This document shows, in pieces, positions 16,082 to 24,282 of a stretch of 40,092 nucleotides of DNA. The DNA comes from Lentisphaerae bacterium GWF2_50_93 (GTDB taxonomy: Bacteria; Verrucomicrobiota; Lentisphaeria; Victivallales; GWF2-50-93). The notes under the pieces were generated by a model. It did not search any database. It was not told where the DNA came from and worked only from the letters and a program-made list of their open reading frames with translations. The first letter of the stretch is position 1. Each line of letters opens with the position of its first letter. A program made the position numbers and the translations under genes. The stretch spans positions 1-40,092 of the forward strand of contig MHBI01000014.1 of the NCBI GenBank assembly GCA_001804815.1, read 5' to 3'.

Positions 16082-17839
16082 ATGCACAATAAGCAATCTT
16101 CTCTTTGGATTTTAGCGGTGTCATTTTTGTTCTGCCTGAATACTGCAGTTTTATCCCAGACTGTGACTTTGGACACAAGCGAGAAGGGCCTGCACCAGAC
16201 GATCGACGGGTTTGGTACCTGCGGGCACAAGACCGATGACTGGTACCGGACTCTCTATTTCGACGATCTGCGCTGTTCAATCGTGCGTGTTGATATGACG
16301 CCGAAATTTAAAAGTCCATGGTCGGACCATTCATATAATTCGCCATGGTTCCACAACGATCCGGCGCAGCCGGGACCGGATGGCAACAACGTCCGTACCT
16401 ATACCGGTGCCGCCGACTATACCCGCGAGTTTGCCGGACGCCGGGCGGCCATTGCCGTCATGGGACCCGATATTGATGATAACATACGGCGCTACTATGA
16501 TTTGGACAACGAACGTATTAAAGGTGGTGGTACGCTGGCGAGGATTGGGGCCGACCGCCGTAAGGAGATCGGCGAAGTCAAGCTGCTGGGATGCGTGTGG
16601 TCACCCGCGCCATGGCTCAAAGTTCCTTCGGGCAACCGGATTACCGGCCAGAGTGACCCTATGCCAAAGAACGGAGCACCTTGGCCGTTTCTCTGGTATG
16701 ACAATTTTGCCGGGGGACTGCTGGATGTTTCCGGTGAACCGCGCAAGGAATTTGATGATTCTGCAATGCCTGGCGGAAAAGGGCCGACCAGTGCCCTGAC
16801 GCAGTATGCCCGGGGTTTTGCCGCCTGGGTGCGCGGCTACCAGAACAAGTTCGGCGTCAAGTTTTATGCATTAAGCCTGCAGAACGAGCCGCATCTTGAG
16901 GTTTTCTACAACAGTTGCCTGTATCGCACGGCGGACCAGTACATCGCGGCGCTCAAGGCCGCACGGGCCGAGTTTGACAAGTATCCTGACCTGAAGGACA
17001 TCAAATTAACCGGTCCTGAGGATACGGTTGGAAGTGACTCCACATATCTCTGGTTTTGGGAGAGCAATGGATTCAAGCAGCATAAGCTCCTGCAGATTAT
17101 GAAGGCCATCGAGTCGGATCCGGTGGCGGCGAAGGCGTTGGACTTTTACTGCGTACACGGCTATGCAGCAGATGGCATCACATCGGCTGGCGGAGAGCCG
17201 GCTGTATGGGATTGGTCTGCCAGGGGCTGGAAGGAGGCTCCCAATCCGCAGGTGCCACCCAACGTCAAGGGTTACGAGAGTTATGGAAAGAAATGCTGGG
17301 AGACCGAGACATCAGGTGATCGGACGGAATGGCTCTATCCGGCAGTGGGTTTCCCCAGCCAGGGTGCGTTCAGCATAGCGTTGAAGATCCATCAGGCTCT
17401 CGCGGTTGGCAATACCTCGGCATGGCTGTACTGGCAACTGTCCGACGAGAAGGCTGATTATCGGGAGTCGCTCACCAATCCCGAGGTACGCGAGAAGAGC
17501 GCCAAGATGGCGGCGGCCCGCCACTATTTCCGCTACATTCGTCCGGGCGCAATACGTATTGAGGCTGCCGTGACCGAGACAAAAAAACTCAAGGCGTCCG
17601 TGTTCCTCCATGAAAAAGACGGTAAGCTTGTCTGGGTGTTGATCAACGCGTCGAAACAGGAGATGAAACCTCAACTCATCATTCCCTCGGGTTATCGTGT
17701 GACGGCACCTGCCGAAACTTTCACCTCAAGCGATGAAGCTCTATGGAAATCATCCACCGTCGCCTTCACCAATGGTGTCTCTTCGGTGACTATCCCGGGT
17801 TTTGGAGTTATGACGGTGGTGGCGAATATCAAAAAGTAA
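16082..17839 (+). CDS. Secreted GH30 family glycoside hydrolase
   Basis: The start is set at ATG 16082, preceded by GGAGG; an upstream in-frame ATG (16064) has no ribosome site. The signal peptide is MHNKQSSLWILAVSFLFCLN. The mature enzyme has the GH30 opening QTIDGFGTCGH, the acid/base motif YALSLQNEPH (Glu269) and the nucleophile motif KCWETETSG (Glu407), then the side beta-domain typical of GH30 to the C-terminus (FTSSDEALWKSSTVAF...). GH30 members act on glucuronoxylan, beta-1,6-glucans, fucosides or galactans; SLQNEP and the length of about 585 fit an extracellular endo- or exo-enzyme of unassigned subfamily. It is the last gene of the LacI-pseudopilin unit. Confidence 0.9.
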   Translation: MHNKQSSLWILAVSFLFCLNTAVLSQTVTLDTSEKGLHQTIDGFGTCGHKTDDWYRTLYFDDLRCSIVRVDMTPKFKSPWSDHSYNSPWFHNDPAQPGPDGNNVRTYTGAADYTREFAGRRAAIAVMGPDIDDNIRRYYDLDNERIKGGGTLARIGADRRKEIGEVKLLGCVWSPAPWLKVPSGNRITGQSDPMPKNGAPWPFLWYDNFAGGLLDVSGEPRKEFDDSAMPGGKGPTSALTQYARGFAAWVRGYQNKFGVKFYALSLQNEPHLEVFYNSCLYRTADQYIAALKAARAEFDKYPDLKDIKLTGPEDTVGSDSTYLWFWESNGFKQHKLLQIMKAIESDPVAAKALDFYCVHGYAADGITSAGGEPAVWDWSARGWKEAPNPQVPPNVKGYESYGKKCWETETSGDRTEWLYPAVGFPSQGAFSIALKIHQALAVGNTSAWLYWQLSDEKADYRESLTNPEVREKSAKMAAARHYFRYIRPGAIRIEAAVTETKKLKASVFLHEKDGKLVWVLINASKQEMKPQLIIPSGYRVTAPAETFTSSDEALWKSSTVAFTNGVSSVTIPGFGVMTVVANIKK

Positions 17840-18128
17840 TACGAGTTCGGAGAAGGGGGGCGGTATTATTTCCACTTAAAATACTGAAGATAAAGAGAGG
17901 GAAAAATTTATCCATAAAGAAGATATAAAAGATGATAGTTAAGATTTGCCCTTCGCATTCGCTCCCTTCGCAAGCTCAGGACAAGCAGGGTCATTCTTCG
18001 AATAGTCTACCATCCTTCGGTACGTCCAAAAGGGACTGCTCAGGACAAGTGATGAGAGCGGTCTAATATGGAGAAATTAATGTGCTGGATTGTTCATGTC
18101 CGCTTTCTTAGGGAAGCTACAGGGTGGA

Positions 18129-18156
18129 ACTTTTATCCTCCCGGGAGGATAAAAGT
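18129..18156. repeat. Perfect 28-bp palindrome
   Basis: The two halves ACTTTTATCCTCCC and GGGAGGATAAAAGT are exact reverse complements with no spacer. No T-tract follows on either strand, so a simple terminator is unlikely. Confidence 0.9.
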
Positions 18157-18171
18157 GGAGGCGAGGGGAAA

Positions 18172-18278
18172 CGAATATTAAATCCCGCAATCCGTTGCAA
18201 ACCAATTAAACTAAATATCAAAATTGTTTAACCCCGGTTTTCGAGGCTCTTGCCTCGAAACATCGGCCTCCTGGCAGG
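18172..18278. repeat. Dispersed structured repeat, copy 1
   Basis: Matches 39692-39797 at roughly 85-90% by eye. It carries the hairpin TTTCGAGGC/GCCTCGAAA (18239-18260, 4-base loop). The stem is intact in both copies although the loops differ in length. Confidence 0.88.
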
Positions 18279-18323
18279 TTTTGCATCTTATGCGCAAAAT
18301 CTGGGTCAATTACAAAACCCTGT

Positions 18324-18389
18324 CAAAGGCCCAATGATGCAATCTTATCCCCGTTTATCCCGTTTTTGTGTCAAGAATTGGACATGGTT
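18324..18389. repeat. Second dispersed repeat family, copy 1
   Basis: About 66 bases align with 32375-32441, including the exact shared core CTTATCCCCGTTT and ATTGGACATGGTT near the end. It follows directly on the structured repeat copy. Confidence 0.75.
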
Positions 18390-18477
18390 GGAGCAGTATA
18401 TATCTGAGAATAGGAGAAGAATTACATTAATTGCATAGCAGAAGGATGGGGAAATTTAAATATTATTTAGAAAGCCC

Positions 18478-18505
18478 TTGACTTCTCCCAAAAAAATAAT
18501 ATAAT
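18478..18505 (+). promoter_or_regulatory. Promoter of the pectin-locus LacI gene
   Basis: TTGACT (18478-18483), 16 bases, then TATAAT (18500-18505). The -10 box covers an in-frame ATG at 18504, which rules that codon out as the start. Transcription would begin near 18512, inside the operator. Confidence 0.75.
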
Positions 18506-18509
18506 GATG

Positions 18510-18523
18510 CTTAACCGGTTAAG
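18510..18523. promoter_or_regulatory. LacI-type operator over the transcription start
   Basis: CTTAACCGGTTAAG is a perfect 14-bp palindrome with central CG. It covers the predicted start site and part of the ribosome site AAGGA (18521-18525), so binding would shut off the regulator's own gene. Confidence 0.8.
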
Positions 18524-18530
18524 GATATCT

Positions 18531-19532
18531 ATGGGAATTACAATACAGACAATTGCGGACAAGGCGGGCGTATCAAAGGCAACCGTCTCTTATGTCCTGA
18601 ACGACAGGGCAGGCGAGCAGCGGATACCTGAGAAGACAAGGGCTCGCATCCTGAATGCAGCAAAGAAACTCAACTACAGGAAGAATGTATACGCGAAGTG
18701 CCTCGCCTCCGGAAAGACCATGACATTGGGGCTTGTCGTTCCTGACATTGGACACCTCTTCATAGTAGAGATAATCAAGACTATCCAGCGGGTTGCCAGT
18801 GAAAATGGCTATCATATAATAATAGGCGATGCAAATGACAGCGTAGTACGGGAAAAAGAATATTTCAACGATTTCATGGAAAGAAGGGTTGATGGTCTTA
18901 TAATCATGCCAAGTCCAGTCTGGAAGAATTCCGATCTGGTCGATGAAATGAATCAGATAAACATTCCTTTCATCCTGCTCGGCAGGGAAATGGGTGCTGA
19001 ATATAACAGCATAGTAAGCGATCGCGTCCAAGGTGCCTTTTTGGCTACAGAGCATCTCATCAGGAGAGGGAGCAGGAAGATAGCTCATGTCATTAGCAAT
19101 CCTTTGTTCTTGCCGACCCAGGAAAAATTGAAAGGTTACAGGAAAGCATTGGAGAAATACGATATTGAGTTCGATGAAAATATGATAATTGAAACAGAAT
19201 CCTCTTGCGAAGGGGGATTGGAGGCAGGGCATAAACTGTTAAAAATTAGACCACGTCCTACGGCCGTCTTTGCGTCAAACGATGAAGTGGCCATGGGTGT
19301 TTTAAAATCGCTGGACAAATCAGGGATCAGGGTGCCTGAAGATATAAGCGTTGTCGGGTATGACAATCTTAATATTTCCATATTTGCGAATGTATCACTG
19401 ACTACCGTTGACCAGTCCCAACGCGAGATGGGGCAGAAGGCCGTTGAACTGCTGCTTGAGAGGATTAAAGACAGGAAATTGAAACCTGAACAGATAGTGT
19501 TGATGCCAAAATTAATCGTCAGAGAATCATAA
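18531..19532 (+). CDS. LacI family transcriptional regulator of the pectin locus
   Basis: This is a full-length LacI protein of 333 residues from ATG 18531. It starts MGITIQTIADKAGVSKATVS, the DNA-binding helix-turn-helix, with the hinge helix near residue 50 (NVYAKCLASGKT). The sensor domain has the usual landmarks GLVVPDIGHLFIVEIIKTIQ, RRVDGLIIMPS, AVFASNDEVAMGVLKSL and VPEDISVVGYDN. The upstream ATG at 18504 lies in the -10 box, and AAGGA is 5 bases before 18531. The protein probably binds the palindromes at 18510-18523 and 19568-19585 and senses a pectin-derived sugar, judged from the genes that follow. Confidence 0.93.
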   Translation: MGITIQTIADKAGVSKATVSYVLNDRAGEQRIPEKTRARILNAAKKLNYRKNVYAKCLASGKTMTLGLVVPDIGHLFIVEIIKTIQRVASENGYHIIIGDANDSVVREKEYFNDFMERRVDGLIIMPSPVWKNSDLVDEMNQINIPFILLGREMGAEYNSIVSDRVQGAFLATEHLIRRGSRKIAHVISNPLFLPTQEKLKGYRKALEKYDIEFDENMIIETESSCEGGLEAGHKLLKIRPRPTAVFASNDEVAMGVLKSLDKSGIRVPEDISVVGYDNLNISIFANVSLTTVDQSQREMGQKAVELLLERIKDRKLKPEQIVLMPKLIVRES

Positions 19533-19567
19533 GGAAGAAAGAGCGGATAAAAATTTATGCCCCGGTA

Positions 19568-19585
19568 AGCTTAACCAGTTAAGCT
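19568..19585. promoter_or_regulatory. LacI-type operator upstream of the pectin operon
   Basis: AGCTTAACCAGTTAAGCT is an 18-bp palindrome broken only at the central pair. Its core CTTAACC(A/G)GTTAAG differs by one base from the operator at 18510-18523, so both should bind the same regulator. It lies 60 bases before the first pseudopilin of the operon. Confidence 0.8.
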
Positions 19586-19645
19586 ATTGCAAGGATTATG
19601 GAAAAGGATAAAAATATTTTGGCAATTAATATCAGGAGGGGAAAA

Positions 19646-20371
19646 ATGAGAACAAGTAGAAGAACGCTTTTTTCAGGCTGTGATCTTAAGGTGAAAAAAG
19701 TGAGACAAACGCCTTTTACATTAATTGAACTTCTTGTTGTGATTGCGATCATTGCAATTTTAGCAGGCTTGCTCTTACCTGCGCTCAAAAGGGCAAAGGA
19801 TGAGGCTCATAGGACATCATGCATGAACAACTTGAAACAGCTGGCCTTGGCGAACCAGATGTATCTTACTGATTTTGACTACTGCATGCCTTATGTCGTC
19901 TATACCTGGGGCGGATATGACACAGGCAATCCATGGACGAAGACCACGGTGAACGATCCATGGGTACAATATCTGACATATGTCAACAGCACGGGTATAT
20001 ATCAATGTCCGGCGGCGCAGCCGGTATGTCCATGGGGGCCTTATGCAATACAGCAACCGACAGATACTCGTCTGTCTTATTTCTGGAACGGCGGGACCTT
20101 TGGTAATGGGCGCAAGGTGGCCAATGTCAGGTTTCCGGAACAGAAGGTGATTATATGGGACAGGGGCGTTGATACGCGTGTAGCTGAGATCCAGGGTGGC
20201 AGGCAGAGATTATGGACATTGGAGAATTCTATAGCAATAGGTTGGCCCCCGCCGCATAACATGAAAAGATTATGGTTGTTCCTGGATCTTCATGTTGATC
20301 ATCTTAGCGATATCGTAGTACAACCTAAAAGTTTCGATTACGGGCCCCTGCCAGGTGACGGTCAATATTGA
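19646..20371 (+). CDS. Prepilin-type N-terminal cleavage/methylation protein (pseudopilin)
   Basis: ATG 19646 is chosen because AGGAGGGG ends 4 bases before it; the frame runs further upstream without a ribosome site. The 241-residue product has a leader of about 23 residues ([20 protein letters not shown]), then [20 protein letters not shown], the prepilin site and helix. [20 protein letters not shown] is the stalk. The C-terminal part shows H-X9-D in [17 protein letters not shown], a variant of the H-X9-DG motif with DL instead of DG. It is the first gene after the second operator and the first of two pseudopilins that lead the pectin genes. Confidence 0.9.
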   Translation: MRTSRRTLFSGCDLKVKKVRQTPFTLIELLVVIAIIAILAGLLLPALKRAKDEAHRTSCMNNLKQLALANQMYLTDFDYCMPYVVYTWGGYDTGNPWTKTTVNDPWVQYLTYVNSTGIYQCPAAQPVCPWGPYAIQQPTDTRLSYFWNGGTFGNGRKVANVRFPEQKVIIWDRGVDTRVAEIQGGRQRLWTLENSIAIGWPPPHNMKRLWLFLDLHVDHLSDIVVQPKSFDYGPLPGDGQY

Positions 20372-20392
20372 AAATAATTAATGGAGTTGGAT

Positions 20393-21133
20393 ATGAAATC
20401 AGAGATAAAATATTTCTTCTGCGATGCTAAGCAGATATTACGATTGTGGCTTCCAAGGACAAAAGCAGTACAATTCACCCTGATTGAACTTCTTGTGGTA
20501 ATTGCAATCATTTCAATTCTTGCTGCGCTCCTGCTTCCTGCCCTTAAAGGGGCCCAGGAGATGGCAAAGCGGAGTTTGTGCACCAACAACCAGAAACAGA
20601 TCGGCCTTGGAATCAATCTCTATGGACAGGACAATAATCAATATCTGCCAAACTGCTATATTGGAACACTCTGGTGGCCTTCAGCAATCTGGGAGGAAAG
20701 TTTTCCCATAATGCATGGAGCCGTTTATGATTATGCTCCAAACCTGGATATTTTATTTTGTCCCAATCTGACAGAAAAGGACTTTGGGAACAATTTTATC
20801 GTCAGCAACAGCCTAGCAAAGAAGAACTGGGGAGTGTCTGCCATCGGCAACTTCCTGAACAGCAGTTATGTATATAGGAAAGGTGATCCGGACCGCTGTC
20901 CAGTAAGATTAACCACCAAAGTCGAGCCCATCCTGTCGGACATATACTGGGAGTGGTATGGTCATCACATAGTGGATTACCAGCATAAGAAAGGATACAA
21001 CGTCCTATATACGGATGGGCATGTGAGATACCATGAAGATCCGTCTGGAATTATTCGCGCGCAGAATATTTGGGGAGGTCCGCACGATCATAACTATATC
21101 ATATGGGAGAACAGTTCCTTGTTCAACCAATGA
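20393..21133 (+). CDS. Prepilin-type N-terminal cleavage/methylation protein (pseudopilin)
   Basis: The start at ATG 20393 has GGAG 8 bases upstream; an in-frame ATG at 20381 overlaps that site. The 246-residue protein has a leader of about 27 residues, then [20 protein letters not shown] and the stalk [20 protein letters not shown]. The C-terminal region contains a true H-X9-[21 protein letters not shown]. Tryptophan and tyrosine are frequent between residues 85 and 200 ([21 protein letters not shown]), as in sugar-binding surfaces. The gap to the previous gene is 21 bases and to the CE8 start 47 bases, so it is within the pectin operon. Confidence 0.92.
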   Translation: MKSEIKYFFCDAKQILRLWLPRTKAVQFTLIELLVVIAIISILAALLLPALKGAQEMAKRSLCTNNQKQIGLGINLYGQDNNQYLPNCYIGTLWWPSAIWEESFPIMHGAVYDYAPNLDILFCPNLTEKDFGNNFIVSNSLAKKNWGVSAIGNFLNSSYVYRKGDPDRCPVRLTTKVEPILSDIYWEWYGHHIVDYQHKKGYNVLYTDGHVRYHEDPSGIIRAQNIWGGPHDHNYIIWENSSLFNQ

Positions 21134-21180
21134 TTGTTGTATTTGAATATTTAAGAATAAATAATGAACAGGATGTGAAA

Positions 21181-22557
21181 ATGAAAAAGCTTGGCTTTGC
21201 AATGATGATATTGTCTGCTTGTCTGTACCAGGCGGATGCTGTTACTGTTTCTCCTGACGGAAAGGGGGACTACAAGACGATTCAGGAAGCTATCAATGCC
21301 GCACCTGACTTCAACGAGACGCCTTTTGTGATCAATGTCAGGCCGGGTACATATAAGGAGGTTGTCAGGATCCCAAAGAACAAGTCCTTTGTCACGCTTC
21401 TCGGCGAATCCGCAGAGAAGACTATAATCACTTTCGACAATACGGCACCGAAAATAGCGCCTGACGGCAAGCCATTCGGCACTTTCCGAAGTGCTACCGC
21501 CTTCATTGACGGTTCAAATTTCACAGCAGACAAAATCACCTTCGAAAACTCGGCTTTTAGGACAGGACAGGCTCTGGCGGTCAGCATCAGCGGCGACAGG
21601 GCGGTATTCCGTAGATGCCGGTTCATAGGCTGGCAGGATACCGTGTTCACGGCGGGAGGTCGTGAATATTTTGAAGATTGTTATATAGACGGAGCTTGTG
21701 ATTTCATTTTCGGAGGTGCAACTGCCTGGTTTGAAAGGTGCCGGATCCATTGCAAAGGGGGCGGATATATAACTGCAGCATCAACCGACCAGAAACAGCC
21801 TTTTGGATATGTGTTCTCAAACTGCATGATCAGTGCTGAGCTAGGAGTCCGTTTTGATCTAGGCCGGCCATGGATGGCTTATGCCAGCGTCATCTTCCTG
21901 AACACTGTTATGCCTCCTGAAGTTTCTGGAGCAGGCTGGAACAACTGGGGCAATGTTGAAAATGAAAAGACCGCCCGATTTGCCGAATACGGGAGCAAGA
22001 CGGAGAAAGGACAGTCTCTGGATGTATCAAAACGGGTACCGTGGTCCAAGCAGCTGACAGAGGAGGAAGCCAGACAAATAACAGTTGACAAGGCTCTCGG
22101 AGGAACTGACAAATGGAATCCTGTGTCTGCGGAATCCGCTTTGCAGGCAAAACAGGCGGTCCCTGCGGCAGCGAGCATCATCCTACGCGCAAAGGACGTC
22201 GCAATCAAGGGCAAAAACGCCCGTCTGGAAAATGAAGGGGCGAACATCGGGTTCTGGACCGATACAGACACCAGTTTCGAATGTCAGGCCGATGTCCAGC
22301 CCGGAACATACCTTGTGAAATTGCATTACGCGCTGGACGCAGGCCAGGCGGGAAGCGAAATACAGATCAAGGCAGGGGATTCAGTATTGAAACTGGTACC
22401 TCCGGCGACTGGCGGATGGCAGGATGTCCGATCTGCGTCATTCGGAGAAATAGAAATTAAAAAGGAAGGCAAGGTATCGCTCTGCGTGAGCGCGATTTCC
22501 AAGAAGAAGGACTTCATACTGAATCTGGCAGCAGTTACGTTAATCCAGAAGAAATAA
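21181..22557 (+). CDS. Secreted pectin methylesterase (CE8) with C-terminal CBM-like module
   Basis: ATG 21181 is chosen: it gives the signal peptide MKKLGFAMMILSACLYQADA and has AGGAT upstream; the frame extends back to 21103, inside the previous gene. Residues 21-315 are a CE8 right-handed beta-helix: GDYKTIQEAI, GQALAV (Gln130), GWQDTVF (Gln152, acid/base Asp153), CDFIFGGATAWFE (nucleophile Asp174) and GRPW (Arg229, Trp231). Residues 333-458 form a beta-sandwich that recurs in the next gene. The enzyme removes methyl esters from homogalacturonan so that lyases and hydrolases can cut it. It is the first enzyme gene of the operon. Confidence 0.95.
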   Translation: MKKLGFAMMILSACLYQADAVTVSPDGKGDYKTIQEAINAAPDFNETPFVINVRPGTYKEVVRIPKNKSFVTLLGESAEKTIITFDNTAPKIAPDGKPFGTFRSATAFIDGSNFTADKITFENSAFRTGQALAVSISGDRAVFRRCRFIGWQDTVFTAGGREYFEDCYIDGACDFIFGGATAWFERCRIHCKGGGYITAASTDQKQPFGYVFSNCMISAELGVRFDLGRPWMAYASVIFLNTVMPPEVSGAGWNNWGNVENEKTARFAEYGSKTEKGQSLDVSKRVPWSKQLTEEEARQITVDKALGGTDKWNPVSAESALQAKQAVPAAASIILRAKDVAIKGKNARLENEGANIGFWTDTDTSFECQADVQPGTYLVKLHYALDAGQAGSEIQIKAGDSVLKLVPPATGGWQDVRSASFGEIEIKKEGKVSLCVSAISKKKDFILNLAAVTLIQKK

Positions 22558-22586
22558 AAGTTTTATTTAAGGAGGATTTAAAACCT

Positions 22587-24248
22587 ATGAAGAGATTAAT
22601 CTATAATATAAAGAGAATTCCTCTCTTTGTTTCACTTCTTACTATTTCTTTCTTTTTGCAGGGGCAGGATGATATTTCAAAGCCGCATTCAAGCGCCATA
22701 ACGCCTGAAAGGATAGCTGTTTTGCCGGAAGGTGAACGCACGGCATGGCCGCAGTATTATGATCGTTCACAGTCAATACTGAATTCGGACAAAGCGGTAC
22801 TTGCCGCCGAACTCAAGGCCAACAATCTCAGCGCCCCGCTCCCGGCTTTCAACGATGATCCAAATGGTCTCCATATACCAAAGCGGGCGGAGCTCAGCTG
22901 GTTTTCCAAGCCTGAAGCAAGGGCGATAGCGGATGCCATTGTTTCCTTTCAAACGCCAAGCGGAGGCTGGTCGAAAGGTGTTGGATTCAACTCGGGTCTG
23001 CGCAAGCCGGGAATGCATTGGACCACCAAGGCGGACGGCTGGTATTATGTGGGCACGTTTGACAATGGTGCCACGACAGGGCAATTGATTGCCTTGTCGA
23101 AGTTTCACCAGGCGACAAAAGACCCTAAGTACGCCGCAGCTTTCACCAAGGGGCTTGACTATATCTTTGTCGCCCAGTATCCGAATGGTGGATGGCCGCA
23201 GAACTATCCGCTTGTTGGCTGGTACCACGATGCAATTACGTTTAATGACAATGCAATGACCAATGTTGTACAGTTTCTCAAAGATGTGGCTGAAAAAGAA
23301 GAATATTCCTTCGTGGACAAGCAGCGCCGGGAAAAGGCTCGAATTGCTTTTAGTGCGGGTGTGAGCTGTATTTTGAAGGCGCAAATAAAGGAGAATGGAG
23401 AACTGTCCGCCTGGTGCTCACAACATGATCCGTTGACTTTGGCACCAACACCCGGGCGTTCTTTCGAGCCTGCCTCAGTTAGCGGCTGGGAGGGGGCGAA
23501 CGTTGTTAGCTTCCTGATGAGCATAGACTCCCCGAGTCCGGAGATCAGGAAGGCAGTGGAGGGAGTTGTGTTATGGTTTCAAAAAGTTAAAGTTACCGGC
23601 ATCGAAATCCAGAGCAAATTGAATAATGCTGGAGGAAGAATGTTTGTGGCTGTTCCCAATCCCGCAGCGCCGCCAGTATGGGCGCGGTTTTACGAATTGA
23701 AAACAAACCGTCCGATATTTTTGGATCGGCAATCCAAGATCTACTACACCATGAGCGAGCTTGACCAGTCGGGCGATGGAAGAGGCTATCATTGGTATGT
23801 CACCCAGCCAGGAGGGATGCTGGCACGCTATGCGGCATGGCACGAAAAATGGAATCCTGAGCCCGGACGAATAACGCTCCATGCCAGGGATGTCGCAATC
23901 AAGGGCAAAAACGCCCGTCTGGAAAACGAAAGCAATATCGGCTACTGGAGCGATCCGGACACTAGTTTCGAATGGCAGGCTGATATTCCCGCCGGGGTTT
24001 ATCTCGTAAAAATGAATTATGCTCTTGCTCCTGGGCAGGAGGGAAGTGAAATTCAGATAAAGGTAGGCGATGCAGTCTTTAAAGTTACACCTCCGGCAAC
24101 AGGAGGCTGGGAGGATTACCGTCTCATGGAGTTGGGAAAAATCGAGATCAAGAAAGACGGGAAAGTGCTTGTCGAATTAAAAGCTCTCTCCAAGAAGAAC
24201 GGATTCATAATGAACATGGCGGCAGTTAAACTCGCCAAAGAAGATTGA
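22587..24248 (+). CDS. Secreted pectate lyase family PL10 with C-terminal CBM-like module
   Basis: This is a 553-residue protein with signal peptide (IPLFVSLLTISFFLQGQ) after a short basic start; GGAGG precedes the ATG. Residues 45-425 are the PL10 alpha/alpha toroid: TPSGGWSKG, DNGATTGQLIAL, YPNGGWPQNYPL, TFNDNAMTNV and VWARFYEL, where Arg367 matches the catalytic arginine region of Cellvibrio Pel10A. It cuts de-esterified homogalacturonan by beta-elimination. Residues 428-553 are the module shared with the CE8 protein (HARDVAIKGKNARLENE). The gene lies 29 bases after CE8, and the order esterase then lyase fits stepwise pectin breakdown. Confidence 0.95.
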   Translation: MKRLIYNIKRIPLFVSLLTISFFLQGQDDISKPHSSAITPERIAVLPEGERTAWPQYYDRSQSILNSDKAVLAAELKANNLSAPLPAFNDDPNGLHIPKRAELSWFSKPEARAIADAIVSFQTPSGGWSKGVGFNSGLRKPGMHWTTKADGWYYVGTFDNGATTGQLIALSKFHQATKDPKYAAAFTKGLDYIFVAQYPNGGWPQNYPLVGWYHDAITFNDNAMTNVVQFLKDVAEKEEYSFVDKQRREKARIAFSAGVSCILKAQIKENGELSAWCSQHDPLTLAPTPGRSFEPASVSGWEGANVVSFLMSIDSPSPEIRKAVEGVVLWFQKVKVTGIEIQSKLNNAGGRMFVAVPNPAAPPVWARFYELKTNRPIFLDRQSKIYYTMSELDQSGDGRGYHWYVTQPGGMLARYAAWHEKWNPEPGRITLHARDVAIKGKNARLENESNIGYWSDPDTSFEWQADIPAGVYLVKMNYALAPGQEGSEIQIKVGDAVFKVTPPATGGWEDYRLMELGKIEIKKDGKVLVELKALSKKNGFIMNMAAVKLAKED

Positions 24249-24282
24249 CTATTAATTGACAAAAAACGTAGGGAGTTGAAAA

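Larger units (their letters stand above)
17840..18499. other. Gene-free stretch with several repeats
   Basis: No credible gene is seen. It contains GCTCAGGACAAG twice (about 17972 and 18039), a perfect 28-bp palindrome (18129-18156), copy 1 of a structured dispersed repeat (18172-18278), a copy of a second dispersed repeat (18324-18389), and the start of the promoter of the next LacI gene. Confidence 0.7.

Noticed and set aside
18504..18530. Upstream ATG of the second LacI gene
   Set aside because: It lies inside the -10 box and the operator; the start at 18531 has a ribosome site and the usual LacI N-terminus.
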